DNA of 64,000 nt from Salinirubellus litoreus (lineage in GTDB: Archaea > Halobacteriota > Halobacteria > Halobacteriales > Haloarculaceae). The translations under genes were made by a program, and so were the position numbers. The DNA is taken from assembly GCF_037335815.1 (NCBI RefSeq), contig NZ_CP147841.1:3162001-3226000 (forward strand), read 5' to 3'. Positions 24,882-34,006 of the stretch are shown here, piece by piece (positions within the stretch are counted from its first letter, which is position 1; each line of letters starts with the position of its first letter). Under the pieces are notes generated by a model, which was not told where the DNA came from, ran no database searches, and worked only from the letters and a program-made list of their open reading frames with translations.

Positions 24882-26177
24882 ATGTTCCAGCCCCCCGACC
24901 CCGCGGCGCTCGACGCCGTGAACGAGGTGACTATCGAGGATCTCCCCCGATTCGCGCCCGTCCGGTACGAACGCGATCAGCCGGCGGTCGACGACGTCGA
25001 GGCGACGACGGTCGACGCGCTCTCGGCCGTCGGCGGACTCTCCGACCTCGATCCGGGCGCTCACGTCGCCATCACCGCTGGGAGCCGTGGGATCCACGAC
25101 ATGCCGGAGGTCCTCCGGACGGCGGTCGCCGAGCTCCAGTCCATGGATCTCGACCCCTTCGTCGTCCCGTCGATGGGGAGCCACGGGGGGGCGACCGCCG
25201 AGGGCCAGGTCGAGACGCTCGCCTCGCTCGGGATCACCGAGGAGTCGATGGGCTGTGAGATCGTCGCCTCGATGGACATCGAGCGGGTCGGTTCCGATTC
25301 GGACGGTCGGCCGGTCTACGCCTCCCGGGACGCCCTGGGGGCCGACGCGGTCCTGCTGGCGAACCGCGTGAAGCTCCACACGGACTTCTCGGGCGACGTC
25401 GAGAGCGGGCTCTGCAAGATGGCCGTCATCGGCATCGGCAAACAGCGCGGCGCGGAGGCGACCCACAAGGCGGCGCTCGCGGGGACGTTCGCGGACGTCA
25501 TCAGGGAACGCGCCTCGATCCTGTTCGAGGAGGTCCCGATCGTCGGCGGGCTCGCGCTCGTCGAGAACGCCAACGAGCGGGCGGCCGCGATCGAGGGGCT
25601 CGACGTCGGGGAGATACTCGACCGCGAACCCGACCTGCTCGACCGCTCGCGTGAACTGATCGGCACCATCCCGATCGAGGAGCTCGACCTGCTGGTCATC
25701 GACGAGATCGGCAAGGAGATCAGCGGGACCGGCATGGACACGAACGTCGTCGGTCGGATGCTGATGCACGGCGAGGCAGAGCCCGACTCACCCCGCTACA
25801 CCCGTATCTACGTCCGGTCGGTCACGGAGGGATCACACGGCAACGCCATCGGGATGGGGCTCGCGGACTACGCCCACCGGCGGCTCGTCGAGGCGGTCGA
25901 CACGACCGACACGTACGTCAACGCGCTCACGTCGGGCGAGCCGGTCCGCGCGCGCGTCCCGGTCGTCTTCCCTGACGACCGCATCGCGCTGACGGCGGCA
26001 TACTCGGGCTGTGGCGTGGTCGACCCCGCGGAGATGCGCATCGCGCGGGTCGGGAACACGCTCGACCTCGATCGGTTCTGGGTCTCCGAGCCGCTCGTCG
26101 ACGAACTCCGGGAGGACCCGAACGCCGACGTGGGGACCCCCGAACCGCTCGCGTTCGAGGACGGCGACCTGGTCTGA
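24882..26177 (+). CDS. LarA-like nickel-pincer-dependent isomerase (lactate racemase domain)
   Basis: 431 residues. The residues that bind the nickel-pincer nucleotide in Lactobacillus LarA (H108, H174, K184, H200) have plausible counterparts H101 (GSHGGA), H166 (VKLHTDF), K179 (GLCKMAVIG) and H195 (ATHKA), with spacings 65/13/16 against 66/10/16. LarA homologues racemise or epimerise 2-hydroxy acids, including lactate, malate and sugar acids. Here a 2-epimerase for an aldonic acid is the best guess (inference). The cofactor needs LarB, LarC and LarE, none of which is in the window. It is divergent from an enolase-family gene. A paralogue is at 56332. Confidence 0.8.
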   Translation: MFQPPDPAALDAVNEVTIEDLPRFAPVRYERDQPAVDDVEATTVDALSAVGGLSDLDPGAHVAITAGSRGIHDMPEVLRTAVAELQSMDLDPFVVPSMGSHGGATAEGQVETLASLGITEESMGCEIVASMDIERVGSDSDGRPVYASRDALGADAVLLANRVKLHTDFSGDVESGLCKMAVIGIGKQRGAEATHKAALAGTFADVIRERASILFEEVPIVGGLALVENANERAAAIEGLDVGEILDREPDLLDRSRELIGTIPIEELDLLVIDEIGKEISGTGMDTNVVGRMLMHGEAEPDSPRYTRIYVRSVTEGSHGNAIGMGLADYAHRRLVEAVDTTDTYVNALTSGEPVRARVPVVFPDDRIALTAAYSGCGVVDPAEMRIARVGNTLDLDRFWVSEPLVDELREDPNADVGTPEPLAFEDGDLV

Positions 26178-26212
26178 CGGTCGGGCGGCGGAGCCGAGCC
26201 GACGCCAGCACC

Positions 26213-27487
26213 TCAGGTCGTTCCGGTCGTTCGCGTGTACCTCCGTCCGCCCTGCGTCGCCGCGTTCGTCGTGGTCCCATTCGGGCTCGCGCTCAGGAGT
26301 TCCGAGACGCACGCGCCACCCAGTCCGACGCCGTCCGGCGTCCTGACGGCGGCGAGGAGCTGTCGCGCGGCCGGCCCGCTCCGTTCGTTCGTGGGCTGCC
26401 GCTCGACCCAGACACCGTAGGCACCCCAGGGGAACGCGAGCGACCAGGGGCCACCTCGTTCGATAGCTGTCTCCGCCCGTGCTGGGGACTCCCAGCGATC
26501 CAGCCCGAGCCGGAGCCGGACGCCGGCCTGCGTCTCGAACACCGCCAGATGTCTCATCTCCGGGACGGGCCCGAGCTGCTGGTCGTTCGGGTCGAAGTCG
26601 TACTCGGAGATGTTCTGGGTGGCCAGCAGTCGCCAGCCCTCGAGGCCGTCGGCGCTGGCGGTCGTGATCACCCCCGGTCGGAGCGACGCCGGGTGGGTCC
26701 CCGTCGGTGCCGGCGGGCACGACTCGGGGAGGACGACGGCGGACGCCGGCGTCCCGGAAGCGGCCGCGGCCGCCGTGGGAACCGGCGTGAGTCGGGGTGT
26801 GGGCGTGTCACCGCCGTCGTCCACCGTCTGCCCCGGCGACGAGAGGAGGCCGGCCGGACCGGCAGTCGCTGTCGCCAGGAGGGCGAGCGCGGCCAGCAGT
26901 ATCACCGCCACGGCCCGACCGGAGGGTCTGGGGACCCGCCCGGACCGCGTCACCGCGCCGCCGAACGCCTCTAGAAGTCCCGACCACACGCGTTCGAACG
27001 CCGACGGTTCGGTCGCGTCGAGGTAGGTCGCCGCGAGCGCCGCCCGGGTCTCGGCGTCGACCGCGTAGGCGAACCACTCGTAGAGGGTGTCGATGCCGAC
27101 GACGCCCGGCCCGTCGTCCGGCACCGGGACACCCGCCCGGACGATCGATCCGACGGTCGCCGCGAGGGGACCGCCGGTGACGACGACGGCGTCGATACGG
27201 GGCGTGCGCCCGACGGCGGCGACCGTACGGAGCCCGTCGACGATCAGGAATCGCATCGTGTCCCCTGCGTCCACGGGGCTCTCGGCACGCTCCACGTCCA
27301 TCGGGCGCGCGCGCGATTTCGACAGGTCCTCCTCGGTGGTCCGGGCTCCCTTCGTCGCCGTCACGACCGGTCCCTCGATCGACGTCCGGTAGCCGCGCGC
27401 GTCGAGCAGGTCGGCGACGAACCCGCGGGTGTCGTCGCCGTCGAGACGGCGGACCGCACGCTCGAAGGCGGCCCGCTGGAGCGTCAT
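26213..27487 (-). CDS. Membrane-anchored protein of unknown function
   Basis: 424 residues from the ATG at 27487. A cytoplasmic N-terminal part (about 1-190) begins FERAVRRLDGDDTRGFVADLLDARG and has an alternating alpha/beta pattern vaguely like restriction-endonuclease-fold domains, but no clear catalytic motif is visible. One transmembrane helix (about 191-214) follows, then a Pro/Thr-rich linker (about 220-255) and a C-terminal domain of about 165 residues with a cysteine pair. The linker and topology suggest the C-terminal domain is outside the cell. Function not recognised. It is convergent with the LarA-like gene, 35 nt apart, and looks unrelated to sugar catabolism. Confidence 0.65.
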   Translation of the reverse strand: MTLQRAAFERAVRRLDGDDTRGFVADLLDARGYRTSIEGPVVTATKGARTTEEDLSKSRARPMDVERAESPVDAGDTMRFLIVDGLRTVAAVGRTPRIDAVVVTGGPLAATVGSIVRAGVPVPDDGPGVVGIDTLYEWFAYAVDAETRAALAATYLDATEPSAFERVWSGLLEAFGGAVTRSGRVPRPSGRAVAVILLAALALLATATAGPAGLLSSPGQTVDDGGDTPTPRLTPVPTAAAAASGTPASAVVLPESCPPAPTGTHPASLRPGVITTASADGLEGWRLLATQNISEYDFDPNDQQLGPVPEMRHLAVFETQAGVRLRLGLDRWESPARAETAIERGGPWSLAFPWGAYGVWVERQPTNERSGPAARQLLAAVRTPDGVGLGGACVSELLSASPNGTTTNAATQGGRRYTRTTGTT

Positions 27488-27642
27488 CGGACGGGTGAAA
27501 CGGCGGCCCGTGCGGTCATCTCTCCCGCGAACCTTCCGGTCCGTGCCCCTTAGCCCTCCCGGTAGGTGTGGGGTCCCGCCGGGAATCGGGGGAGCCCGGA
27601 CCGGGACGGACGAATCGCTGGAGGATAGTGGATCGAGGGAGT

Positions 27643-27649
27643 CTTTTTG
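27643..27649 (+). promoter_or_regulatory. TATA-like box for the AOR gene at 27677
   Basis: ctttttg, 28-34 nt before the ATG at 27677. Confidence 0.5.
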
Positions 27650-27676
27650 TAGCTGGGTACCGGAGACCAAACCGAA

Positions 27677-29347
27677 ATGCTACACGCGAAAGGGCCGCTA
27701 CTGAGCGTCGACGTGGGAGAGCGAGAGGCGACCGAGGTGGACGTCGACGAGGAACTGTCGACCTTCATCGGGGGTCGGGGGCTGGCGACGAAGCTCGCCC
27801 ACGACCGCATCCCGTTCGACGCCGACCCGTTCGGGCCGGAGAACGCCGTCTACCTCGACACCGGGCCGCTCCAGATATCGACGATGAGCTTCACCGGTCG
27901 GATGAACGCGACGGGGCTCTCGCCGCTCACCGATGGATTGCTCTCGACCAACGCGGGCGGGTACATGTCCCGGAACTTCGCCGGCACCGGTATCAGCGCC
28001 ATCGAGATCACGGGCGCGAGCGACGAACTGCTCGCCGTCCACGTCACCGACGAGGGCGTCGAGTTCGAGGAGGTGCCGGAACTGGAGGGCGCGGAGGTAC
28101 CCGACGTGACGGAGTACATGAACGAGAATCACGGGCTGGAGGCCGAGCACATCGCCTGCATCGGCCCGGCCGGCGAGAACCTCGTCCGGTTCGCCTGCAT
28201 CATGACCTACGAGAGCCGGGCGTTCGGCCGCGGCGGGCTCGGTGCCGTCCTCGGGTCGAAGAACGTCAAGGCGGTCACCTTCCAGGGGGACTCCGCGCCG
28301 GAACTGGAGATCCCCGAGGAGACCCAGATGGAGGTCCACCGGCACGCCGCCACCGCCGACGACATGATGAAACGCCAGGGAACGACGGCGGGAACGGCGT
28401 TCATCAACGACAACTTCTCGCTGCCCACCAGGTACTTCTCCGAGATGGAGTTCGAGGGCGTCGACGGCATCGACGGCGACGCCGTCGAGTCCAAGAAGTA
28501 CAAGAAGGCCGCCTGCTCGCAGTGCGCGTTCGCGTGCAAGCTCCCCACCCGCGACGACGAGACGGGGTTCGAGACCGAGGGCCCGGAGTTCGAGACGGTC
28601 ATGTCGTTCGGGTCGAACTGCGGCGTCGACGACGTGGTCGACGTGATGAAGTCGAACGAGCTCTGTGACCGCCTCGGTCTCGACACCATCTCGGCCGGCG
28701 ACACCGTCGCCGCCTACCTGATGTCCGAGGACGAGTTCGGCAACGCCGACCTGATCCACGAGACGGTCGAGAAGATCGCCCACCGCGAGGGCATCGGCGA
28801 CACGCTCGCCGAGGGGGTCGCCCGCTGTCACGAGGAACTGGGCGTCGAGAACTGGTCGGTCAAGGGCATGGAGTTCGCCGCCCACGACGGCCGCGCCATC
28901 AACGGGCAGGGGTTCAGCTACGCCGTCGCCAACCGCGGCGGCGACCACATGTACTCGACCACCCTCAGAGTGGAGTACGACGGCGATATCGATCCGATCG
29001 GTCTCGACGGCAAGCCAGCGGTGGTACTCGACCGCGAGAACCGGGCGGCCATCCGCGACACGGCCATCATCTGTGCGTTCGGCGAGGACGACTACGTCAC
29101 CCAGGAGGTGCTCGAGACGCTGTTCGACGCCGACTACGACGACCTCCTGTCGATCGGCTCGCGCGTGATCGAGCTCGAACGGCACTTCAACAACAAGCGC
29201 GGCATGGACCGCGCCGACGACGTCCTGCCCTACGAGCTCCCGGACTTCGAGGCGGCACTCGACGAGTACTACGAGCTCCGTGGCTGGAACGACGACGGGA
29301 CCGTCCCCGACTCCGCGGTCGCCGAGTACGCGGTCGCGGACGACTGA
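27677..29347 (+). CDS. Aldehyde:ferredoxin oxidoreductase family protein (tungstopterin)
   Basis: 556 residues. The N-terminal AOR domain has FIGGRGLATKLAHDRIP and TGRMNATGLSPLT. The 4Fe-4S site is C280-x2-C283-x3-C287 (CSQCAFAC) with a fourth cysteine at about 466 (IICAFG). It oxidises aldehydes to carboxylic acids with ferredoxin as acceptor and a bis-pterin tungsten cofactor. In this island likely substrates are glyceraldehyde, lactaldehyde or glycolaldehyde released by the aldolases (inference). Two MoaD-like sulfur carriers lie immediately downstream, one convergent and one divergent from it, in keeping with a pterin-cofactor link. Confidence 0.88.
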   Translation: MLHAKGPLLSVDVGEREATEVDVDEELSTFIGGRGLATKLAHDRIPFDADPFGPENAVYLDTGPLQISTMSFTGRMNATGLSPLTDGLLSTNAGGYMSRNFAGTGISAIEITGASDELLAVHVTDEGVEFEEVPELEGAEVPDVTEYMNENHGLEAEHIACIGPAGENLVRFACIMTYESRAFGRGGLGAVLGSKNVKAVTFQGDSAPELEIPEETQMEVHRHAATADDMMKRQGTTAGTAFINDNFSLPTRYFSEMEFEGVDGIDGDAVESKKYKKAACSQCAFACKLPTRDDETGFETEGPEFETVMSFGSNCGVDDVVDVMKSNELCDRLGLDTISAGDTVAAYLMSEDEFGNADLIHETVEKIAHREGIGDTLAEGVARCHEELGVENWSVKGMEFAAHDGRAINGQGFSYAVANRGGDHMYSTTLRVEYDGDIDPIGLDGKPAVVLDRENRAAIRDTAIICAFGEDDYVTQEVLETLFDADYDDLLSIGSRVIELERHFNNKRGMDRADDVLPYELPDFEAALDEYYELRGWNDDGTVPDSAVAEYAVADD

Positions 29348-29379
29348 GCCGGACGCCCCGGCCGTTGTTCTGGGGAGCG

Positions 29380-29691
29380 TTACGACCCCCGTTCTCGCCG
29401 CTGTCTCCCGCCTCCACCGACGACCGGCGGTGCGATCCGCACGACGTCGCCGTCCGAGAGCGCCGTCGCCGCCCCGTCGAGCTGGCGGACGTTGTCACCG
29501 TCGACTGTCACGTTGATGCTCCCGCTCACCTCGCCCGTCTCGTCCAGGAGCTGCCCGTCCAGGTCGGGCGCGTCCTCGACCAGCTCCGACAGCAGATCGG
29601 CGACGGTCGCCCCCTCGGGGAGTTCGCGTGTCGCGCTCTTGGTACCGACCGCCTCTCGAACCGGTCCGAAACACCGCAACTCGACGTTCAT
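29380..29691 (-). CDS. MoaD/ThiS/SAMP-type ubiquitin-fold protein with C-terminal extension
   Basis: 103 residues. The beta-grasp pattern is clear: VELRCFGPVREAVG at the start, EGATVADLLSEL, NVTVDGDNVRQLDG, and LSDGDVVRIAPPVVGG at the end. MoaD and haloarchaeal SAMP proteins act through a C-terminal diglycine that is adenylated and thiocarboxylated. Here residues 92-95 are four glycines but are followed by eight further residues (RQRRERGS), so the diglycine is not terminal. It would need trimming to be active. It is convergent with AOR (32 nt between stops) and divergent from a second MoaD-like gene. Likely a sulfur carrier for the tungstopterin of AOR (inference). Confidence 0.75.
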   Translation of the reverse strand: MNVELRCFGPVREAVGTKSATRELPEGATVADLLSELVEDAPDLDGQLLDETGEVSGSINVTVDGDNVRQLDGAATALSDGDVVRIAPPVVGGGGRQRRERGS

Positions 29692-29814
29692 CGACCGTCC
29701 GTTCTCACCCCGGGGACTTGTACGCTGTCGCTCGGGCCCGGAGCTCTTCTCCCGGACGACACCGGACGGGGATCGACGGGAACGCTCATGGGTCGGCTCC
29801 GCGAACGCCGGGAC

Positions 29815-30057
29815 ATGCAGGTCGAGATCCGGTGTTACGGTGCCGTGCGGAGCGCGGTCGGGGAGAAGTCGGTCGAACTCGACCTCGAGGAGGAGGCCAC
29901 GGTCGGCGACGTCCTCGACGCGCTGGCCGCCCGGAGTGAGAGCGACTTCCCGACGGACGCCGTGGTGATGCGTGACCGACGGCATCTCGACCGCGAGACG
30001 ACCATCGCCGGCGGCGACGTGGTGAGCGTCACCGACTCGCCGATGCCGGAGGGGTAG
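29815..30057 (+). CDS. Second MoaD-like ubiquitin-fold protein, lacking a terminal diglycine
   Basis: 80 residues from the ATG at 29815 (an in-frame ATG at 29788 would add nine residues). The start MQVEIRCYGAVRSAVGEKSVELDLEEEATVGDVLDAL parallels the neighbouring MoaD-like protein and fits the beta-grasp fold, with DVVSVTDSP before the end. It ends PMPEG, so there is no diglycine at the C-terminus, and canonical thiocarboxylation is doubtful. It is divergent from 29380-29691 across a 123-nt gap and 69 nt upstream of an enolase-family gene. It may be a degenerate paralogue or a carrier with a different chemistry. Confidence 0.7.
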   Translation: MQVEIRCYGAVRSAVGEKSVELDLEEEATVGDVLDALAARSESDFPTDAVVMRDRRHLDRETTIAGGDVVSVTDSPMPEG

Positions 30058-30094
30058 AACGACCCCCGGGGACGGGGACCCCCATCGCCGGTGG

Positions 30095-30100
30095 GTTTTA
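30095..30100 (+). promoter_or_regulatory. TATA-like box for the gene at 30127
   Basis: gtttta, 27-32 nt before the ATG at 30127. Confidence 0.55.
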
Positions 30101-30126
30101 CGTGACCACCCCGCGAGCGGGGGGTC

Positions 30127-31296
30127 ATGCGCATCAGCGAGGTCGAGATACACGAGTTCGATTTCGAACTCGAGGACGTCGGAACGTGGAACAACCGCCA
30201 GGCGTACGATCCCGATAGCACGCTCGAACCGCCCGGGTTCGTGCTGACGATCAGGACCGCCGACGGCGAGGAGGGGTACTACCGGGGGTTCTACTTCGTT
30301 CCGGCGATGCTGGCACAGGTGCGGATGGCCGCGGGGACGCTGATCGGCAGAGACCCCCTCGAGCGTGAGGAGCTCTGGCAGGACCTCTGGAAGCGGTTCA
30401 GACACCTCGACCACGCCGGCGTCGGTCCCATCGACGTGGCTCTGTGGGACCTCGCCGGCCGGCACTTCGACGCGCCCATCTCGGCACTGCTCGGCGGGAG
30501 CCCCGACCCCGTCCCCGCGTACGCCTCGACGTTCATGGCCGACGAGGAGGACGACGGGCTGAACTCCCCCGAAGCCTACGCCGACTTCGCCGAGCAGTGT
30601 TGCGATGACGGCTACCCCGGGTTCAAGATCCACGGGTTCGGCGACCCCTCCCGTGATATCGAGATCTGTCGTGCGGTCGCCGAGCGGGTGGGCGGGGAGA
30701 TGGACCTGATGCTCGACCCGGCGAGCGAGTACGACACCTACGCCGAGACGCTCCGGGTCGGCCGGGTCATGGACGAACTCGACTACTTCTGGTACGAGGA
30801 CCCGATGGGCGACGGTGGCGAGAGCCTGGAGATGAACCGGAACCTCGCACGCGACCTCGACACGCCGATACTGGGCGTCGAGCACGTCCGCGGGGGTCCG
30901 TTCGGTCGGACCGACCACCTCGCACACGACGCGCTCGACATGGTCCGCGCGGAGGCTCACCTCGACTGCGGAATAACTGGAGTGATGAAGATCGCCCACG
31001 TCGTCGAGGGGTTCGGCCGCGACGTCGAACTCCACGTCGGCGGCCCGTCGCATCTCCACTGCATGAGCGCCATCCGGAACACGAACTACTACGAGCACGC
31101 GCTGCTCCACCCGCAGGGGTTCGACTGGATGGTCGACCAGGGGTTCGTCGACTCGCCCGAGGTGGTCGACTCCGACGGACACGTCCCCATCCCCGGCGGC
31201 CCGGGCCTGGGCGTCGAGATCGACTGGGACTTCGTGGAACGGCGACAGACGGGCCACGAACTGTTCGACAGCGAGGCGGCGAGCGGGCTACCGTAG
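30127..31296 (+). CDS. Enolase-superfamily sugar-acid dehydratase-like protein, K-x-H type
   Basis: 389 residues, close paralogue of the gene at 201 (same MRISEVEIHEF start). Active-site positions: K167-x-H169 (FKIHG), D197 (MLDPAS), E224 (WYEDP), E252 (VEHVR), D280 (LDCGITG), H309 and H311 (PSHLH). The third metal ligand lies in V-E-H rather than the common G-E. These features define a four-member subgroup in this window. Predicted acid-sugar dehydratase or epimerase of unknown substrate. It lies 69 nt after the second MoaD-like gene, but its own promoter box suggests separate transcription. Confidence 0.85.
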   Translation: MRISEVEIHEFDFELEDVGTWNNRQAYDPDSTLEPPGFVLTIRTADGEEGYYRGFYFVPAMLAQVRMAAGTLIGRDPLEREELWQDLWKRFRHLDHAGVGPIDVALWDLAGRHFDAPISALLGGSPDPVPAYASTFMADEEDDGLNSPEAYADFAEQCCDDGYPGFKIHGFGDPSRDIEICRAVAERVGGEMDLMLDPASEYDTYAETLRVGRVMDELDYFWYEDPMGDGGESLEMNRNLARDLDTPILGVEHVRGGPFGRTDHLAHDALDMVRAEAHLDCGITGVMKIAHVVEGFGRDVELHVGGPSHLHCMSAIRNTNYYEHALLHPQGFDWMVDQGFVDSPEVVDSDGHVPIPGGPGLGVEIDWDFVERRQTGHELFDSEAASGLP

Positions 31297-31422
31297 GTCG
31301 CCGGAGACCGGAGTCGGTCCCGATCCTCCGCGGGGCTCCCCCGACACGTCCTATCGCCCGCCGCCGTAACGTTTGCTCGCCCGCGGCACCCGCCCGCAAT
31401 CGAGCGATCGTCGAGGCCGCGC

Positions 31423-32562
31423 CTATAACTCCACGCGGTACTCCTCGATCGTGTCCCGGTTCAGTGTGATCCCCAGGCCGGGACGATCGGGGATCCCGAC
31501 GTACCCATCGGTGGCGGTGAGGTCCTCCTCGACGAGATCCCACCGGAGCGGGGAGTCCTCGACGCAGTACTCCAGCAGGGGGGCGTTGCGGTTGGCCGCG
31601 ATGAGCTGGAGGTTGGCGGCGACGATGACGTCCGTGCTGTAGCCGTGAGGGACGAAAGGGATGCCGCGTTCGGCACCGAGCGCCGCGATCTTCTGGAGGT
31701 GCGTGATCCCACCCGAGCGGGCGACGTCGGGCTGGAGAACGTCCGGCTTCCCCCGATCGACGAACTCGCGGAAGCCGTAGAGCGTATACTCCTCCTCGCC
31801 GCCGGCGATCCGGGTCTCCGTGGCCTCGCTCAGTCGTCGGTAGCCGTCGAGGTTGTCGGCGTAGAACGGCTCCTCCATCCAGTAGAGGTCGTGCGCGCGG
31901 TCGAGTTCGTTCGTCCGCTTGATCGCCCCCTTCACGTCCTCCTGCCAGACCATCCCGGCGTCGACCATGATGTCGAACTCCTCGCCGAGCACCTCGCGCG
32001 CCGTCCCCACGAGTTCGAGATCGTTTCGCCGATCCCGTCCGAACCCACCCCAGCCGAACTTGATGGCGGTGAACCCCTCGTCGAGCGCCGCCTCGGCCTC
32101 GCGGCGCATGTGGTCGGTGTCGGTCGGGTCGTCGGGGAAGAGCGTGCTCGCGTAGGCCCGCACCGAATCGCGGTGCTTGCCGCCGAGGAGCCGGTGGAGC
32201 GGCCGGTCGAGGGCCTTGCCCATGATATCCCAGAGGGCCATGTCGACGGCGCTGATGGCCGTGATGGCCGCGCCCTTCCGGCCGTAGAAGTACGTCCGGT
32301 CGTACATCTCGTTCCAGAGCACCTCGACGTCGAACGGGTCGCGCCCGACGACGACCTCCTTCAGCCCGGCGCTCTTGTCGTGGCTGACCGGTGCCTCGAT
32401 TATCGCCTCGACCACCCGTGGGGAGGAGTCGGCTTCGCCGATACCGGTGAGCCCCTCGTCTGTCTCGACCTCGACGATGCAGGCGTCCTGCGAGCTGTCG
32501 GCCTTCGTCGACTCGACGGCCGGGAGCGACAGCGTGTGCACGACGACGTCGGTTATCTCCAT
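31423..32562 (-). CDS. Enolase-superfamily enzyme with K-x-G motif
   Basis: 379 residues from the ATG at 32562. Active-site positions: K168-x-G170 within IKFGWGGFG, D201 (VDAGM), E230 (MEEP), E256 (AGGEEEY), D279 (QPDVARSGG), H306 (PHGYST). Only one of the usual strand-2 acid/base residues remains (K168). The GWG-x-FG motif after the lysine occurs in a distinct branch of mandelate-racemase-like proteins. The His-Asp dyad is kept, so one-face proton chemistry or dehydration is feasible. Divergent from the PQQ-propeller lipoprotein at 32727. Confidence 0.85.
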   Translation of the reverse strand: MEITDVVVHTLSLPAVESTKADSSQDACIVEVETDEGLTGIGEADSSPRVVEAIIEAPVSHDKSAGLKEVVVGRDPFDVEVLWNEMYDRTYFYGRKGAAITAISAVDMALWDIMGKALDRPLHRLLGGKHRDSVRAYASTLFPDDPTDTDHMRREAEAALDEGFTAIKFGWGGFGRDRRNDLELVGTAREVLGEEFDIMVDAGMVWQEDVKGAIKRTNELDRAHDLYWMEEPFYADNLDGYRRLSEATETRIAGGEEEYTLYGFREFVDRGKPDVLQPDVARSGGITHLQKIAALGAERGIPFVPHGYSTDVIVAANLQLIAANRNAPLLEYCVEDSPLRWDLVEEDLTATDGYVGIPDRPGLGITLNRDTIEEYRVEL

Positions 32563-32586
32563 AGTCCACGCTCGTCGGAGACCGGC

Positions 32587-32592
32587 ATAAAC
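32587..32592 (-). promoter_or_regulatory. TATA-like box for the gene starting at 32562
   Basis: Minus-strand gtttat, 25-30 nt upstream of the ATG at 32562. Confidence 0.5.
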
Positions 32593-32697
32593 CCGGAGGG
32601 GCGATCGATCTTCCACCGCGTCAGTAGCGTGTACTGGCCCCGAAGGGCGGGACGTCCGGGAGTCCCCGTGGCGCACTTCCCGCACGTCCGCCCCGTC

Positions 32698-32703
32698 CTT
32701 TTG
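32698..32703 (+). promoter_or_regulatory. TATA-like box for the gene at 32727
   Basis: cttttg, 25-29 nt before the ATG at 32727. Confidence 0.5.
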
Positions 32704-32726
32704 TCGGCCGACTCCCTGAGGGCGGC

Positions 32727-33935
32727 ATGGATCGGGGTATCACCCGGCGAGGAGTACTCGCGGGGATCGGAACCGGGGGGATCGCATCGCTCGCCGGCTG
32801 TAGCGGACTGTCGCTCCCCGGAAGCGGCGAGCCCGAGGCGGGCGACTGGCCGACGTTCGGGTACGACGCGGCCAACACGGGTGTCTCGCCGGACTCGCCG
32901 GGGCCGTCCGGGCCGGGCGTTCGGTGGCGCTTCCCGCTTGACCTCGGCGTCGGCGCGTCGCCGGCGGTCGTCGGCGGGACGGTCTACGTCACCACGCTCC
33001 AGGGCACCGCCCACGCGGTCGAGGCGGCGACGGGCGAGGAGGACTGGTGGTTCCGGGCTCCATTCTCCCTCTTCGGCACCCCCGCCGTCGCCGACGGCAG
33101 GGTGTACGTGGCCGACGGCGGAGGGGTCCTGCACACGCTGGCCGAGGGGAGCCAGTCGAGCGGGTCGGGGGAGAGCGGGGCCGACGTTCGGCCCGCCGGC
33201 GAGGCCCTGTGGTGGGCCGAGGGCGACGCGGGGTTCACCGCCTCGCCGACCGTCGTCGACGGGAGCGTCTATCTCGGGACCTACGAGGGAGACCTGCACG
33301 CGTTCGACACGAGCGACGGTACCGGGCGATGGACGGACGTCCTCGGTGACAACGTCGACGTGACACCGGCAGTCGTCGACGGGCTCGTCTACGCCGTCGT
33401 CCCGCGGGGCGTCATCTACGCGCTCGACGCGGCGACCGGCGAACGCGTCTGGCAGACCGCCCTCCACGTGGGGGTCACGAAGGACCCGGTCGTCTACGGG
33501 GGCTCCGTCTACGTCGGGTCGGCCGATACCAGCAGGTACGGCCACGAGACCCGGCTGTTCGCCCTCGACGCGGCTACGGGCGAGCGGGAGTGGGACCTGC
33601 CGCTCGATACCGGTATCAGCGGTTCGCCGGCCGTCGTCGACGGGACGGTCATCGCCGGTACCTGGGGCGGGACCCTGTACGCGTTCGACGCGGACGACGG
33701 GACGGAACGGTGGCACGTCGACACCGGCGTCGGTATCACCGCCGCACCCGCCGTCGCCGACGGGAGCGTGTTCGTCGGGACGCTCGATAGCGAACTCCAC
33801 GCTATCGCCGTGGACGACGGGACCATCCGGTGGACGGTCGAGACCGGTTCCGGCGTGCCACATTCCCCCGCTATCGCCGGCGATGCGGTCTACGTCGCGA
33901 CCGACGGGCCCGAACTCCTCGCCATCGGCGCGTGA
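32727..33935 (+). CDS. PQQ-repeat beta-propeller lipoprotein
   Basis: 402 residues. The N-terminus MDRGITRRGVLAG has twin arginines (R7, R8), and a lipobox ends at C25 (SLAGC), so it should be exported by Tat and lipid-anchored on the outer face of the membrane. The mature part is a string of about six to seven PQQ-like propeller repeats of the form A-x-D-A-A-T-G-E-x-x-W (for example ALDAATGERVW and AFDADDGTERW), each with a preceding AVVDGTVYVG strand. No catalytic quinoprotein dehydrogenase residues are evident, so a binding or assembly role is more likely than PQQ catalysis. It is upstream of an aldolase gene by 71 nt. Confidence 0.8.
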   Translation: MDRGITRRGVLAGIGTGGIASLAGCSGLSLPGSGEPEAGDWPTFGYDAANTGVSPDSPGPSGPGVRWRFPLDLGVGASPAVVGGTVYVTTLQGTAHAVEAATGEEDWWFRAPFSLFGTPAVADGRVYVADGGGVLHTLAEGSQSSGSGESGADVRPAGEALWWAEGDAGFTASPTVVDGSVYLGTYEGDLHAFDTSDGTGRWTDVLGDNVDVTPAVVDGLVYAVVPRGVIYALDAATGERVWQTALHVGVTKDPVVYGGSVYVGSADTSRYGHETRLFALDAATGEREWDLPLDTGISGSPAVVDGTVIAGTWGGTLYAFDADDGTERWHVDTGVGITAAPAVADGSVFVGTLDSELHAIAVDDGTIRWTVETGSGVPHSPAIAGDAVYVATDGPELLAIGA

Positions 33936-33976
33936 CCGTCCGTATCCGCCGGAGCACTTCCCGGTCCACGGACAAC

Positions 33977-33982
33977 GTTTAA
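33977..33982 (+). promoter_or_regulatory. TATA-like box for the gene at 34007
   Basis: gtttaa, 25-30 nt before the GTG at 34007. Confidence 0.55.
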
Positions 33983-34006
33983 CCCCCGACCTCCCGTCGC
34001 GCCGCC

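Noticed and set aside
26213..27487. Restriction endonuclease
   Set aside because: The N-terminal part weakly suggests that fold but no PD-(D/E)xK motif is visible, and a transmembrane helix follows it; left as unknown function.
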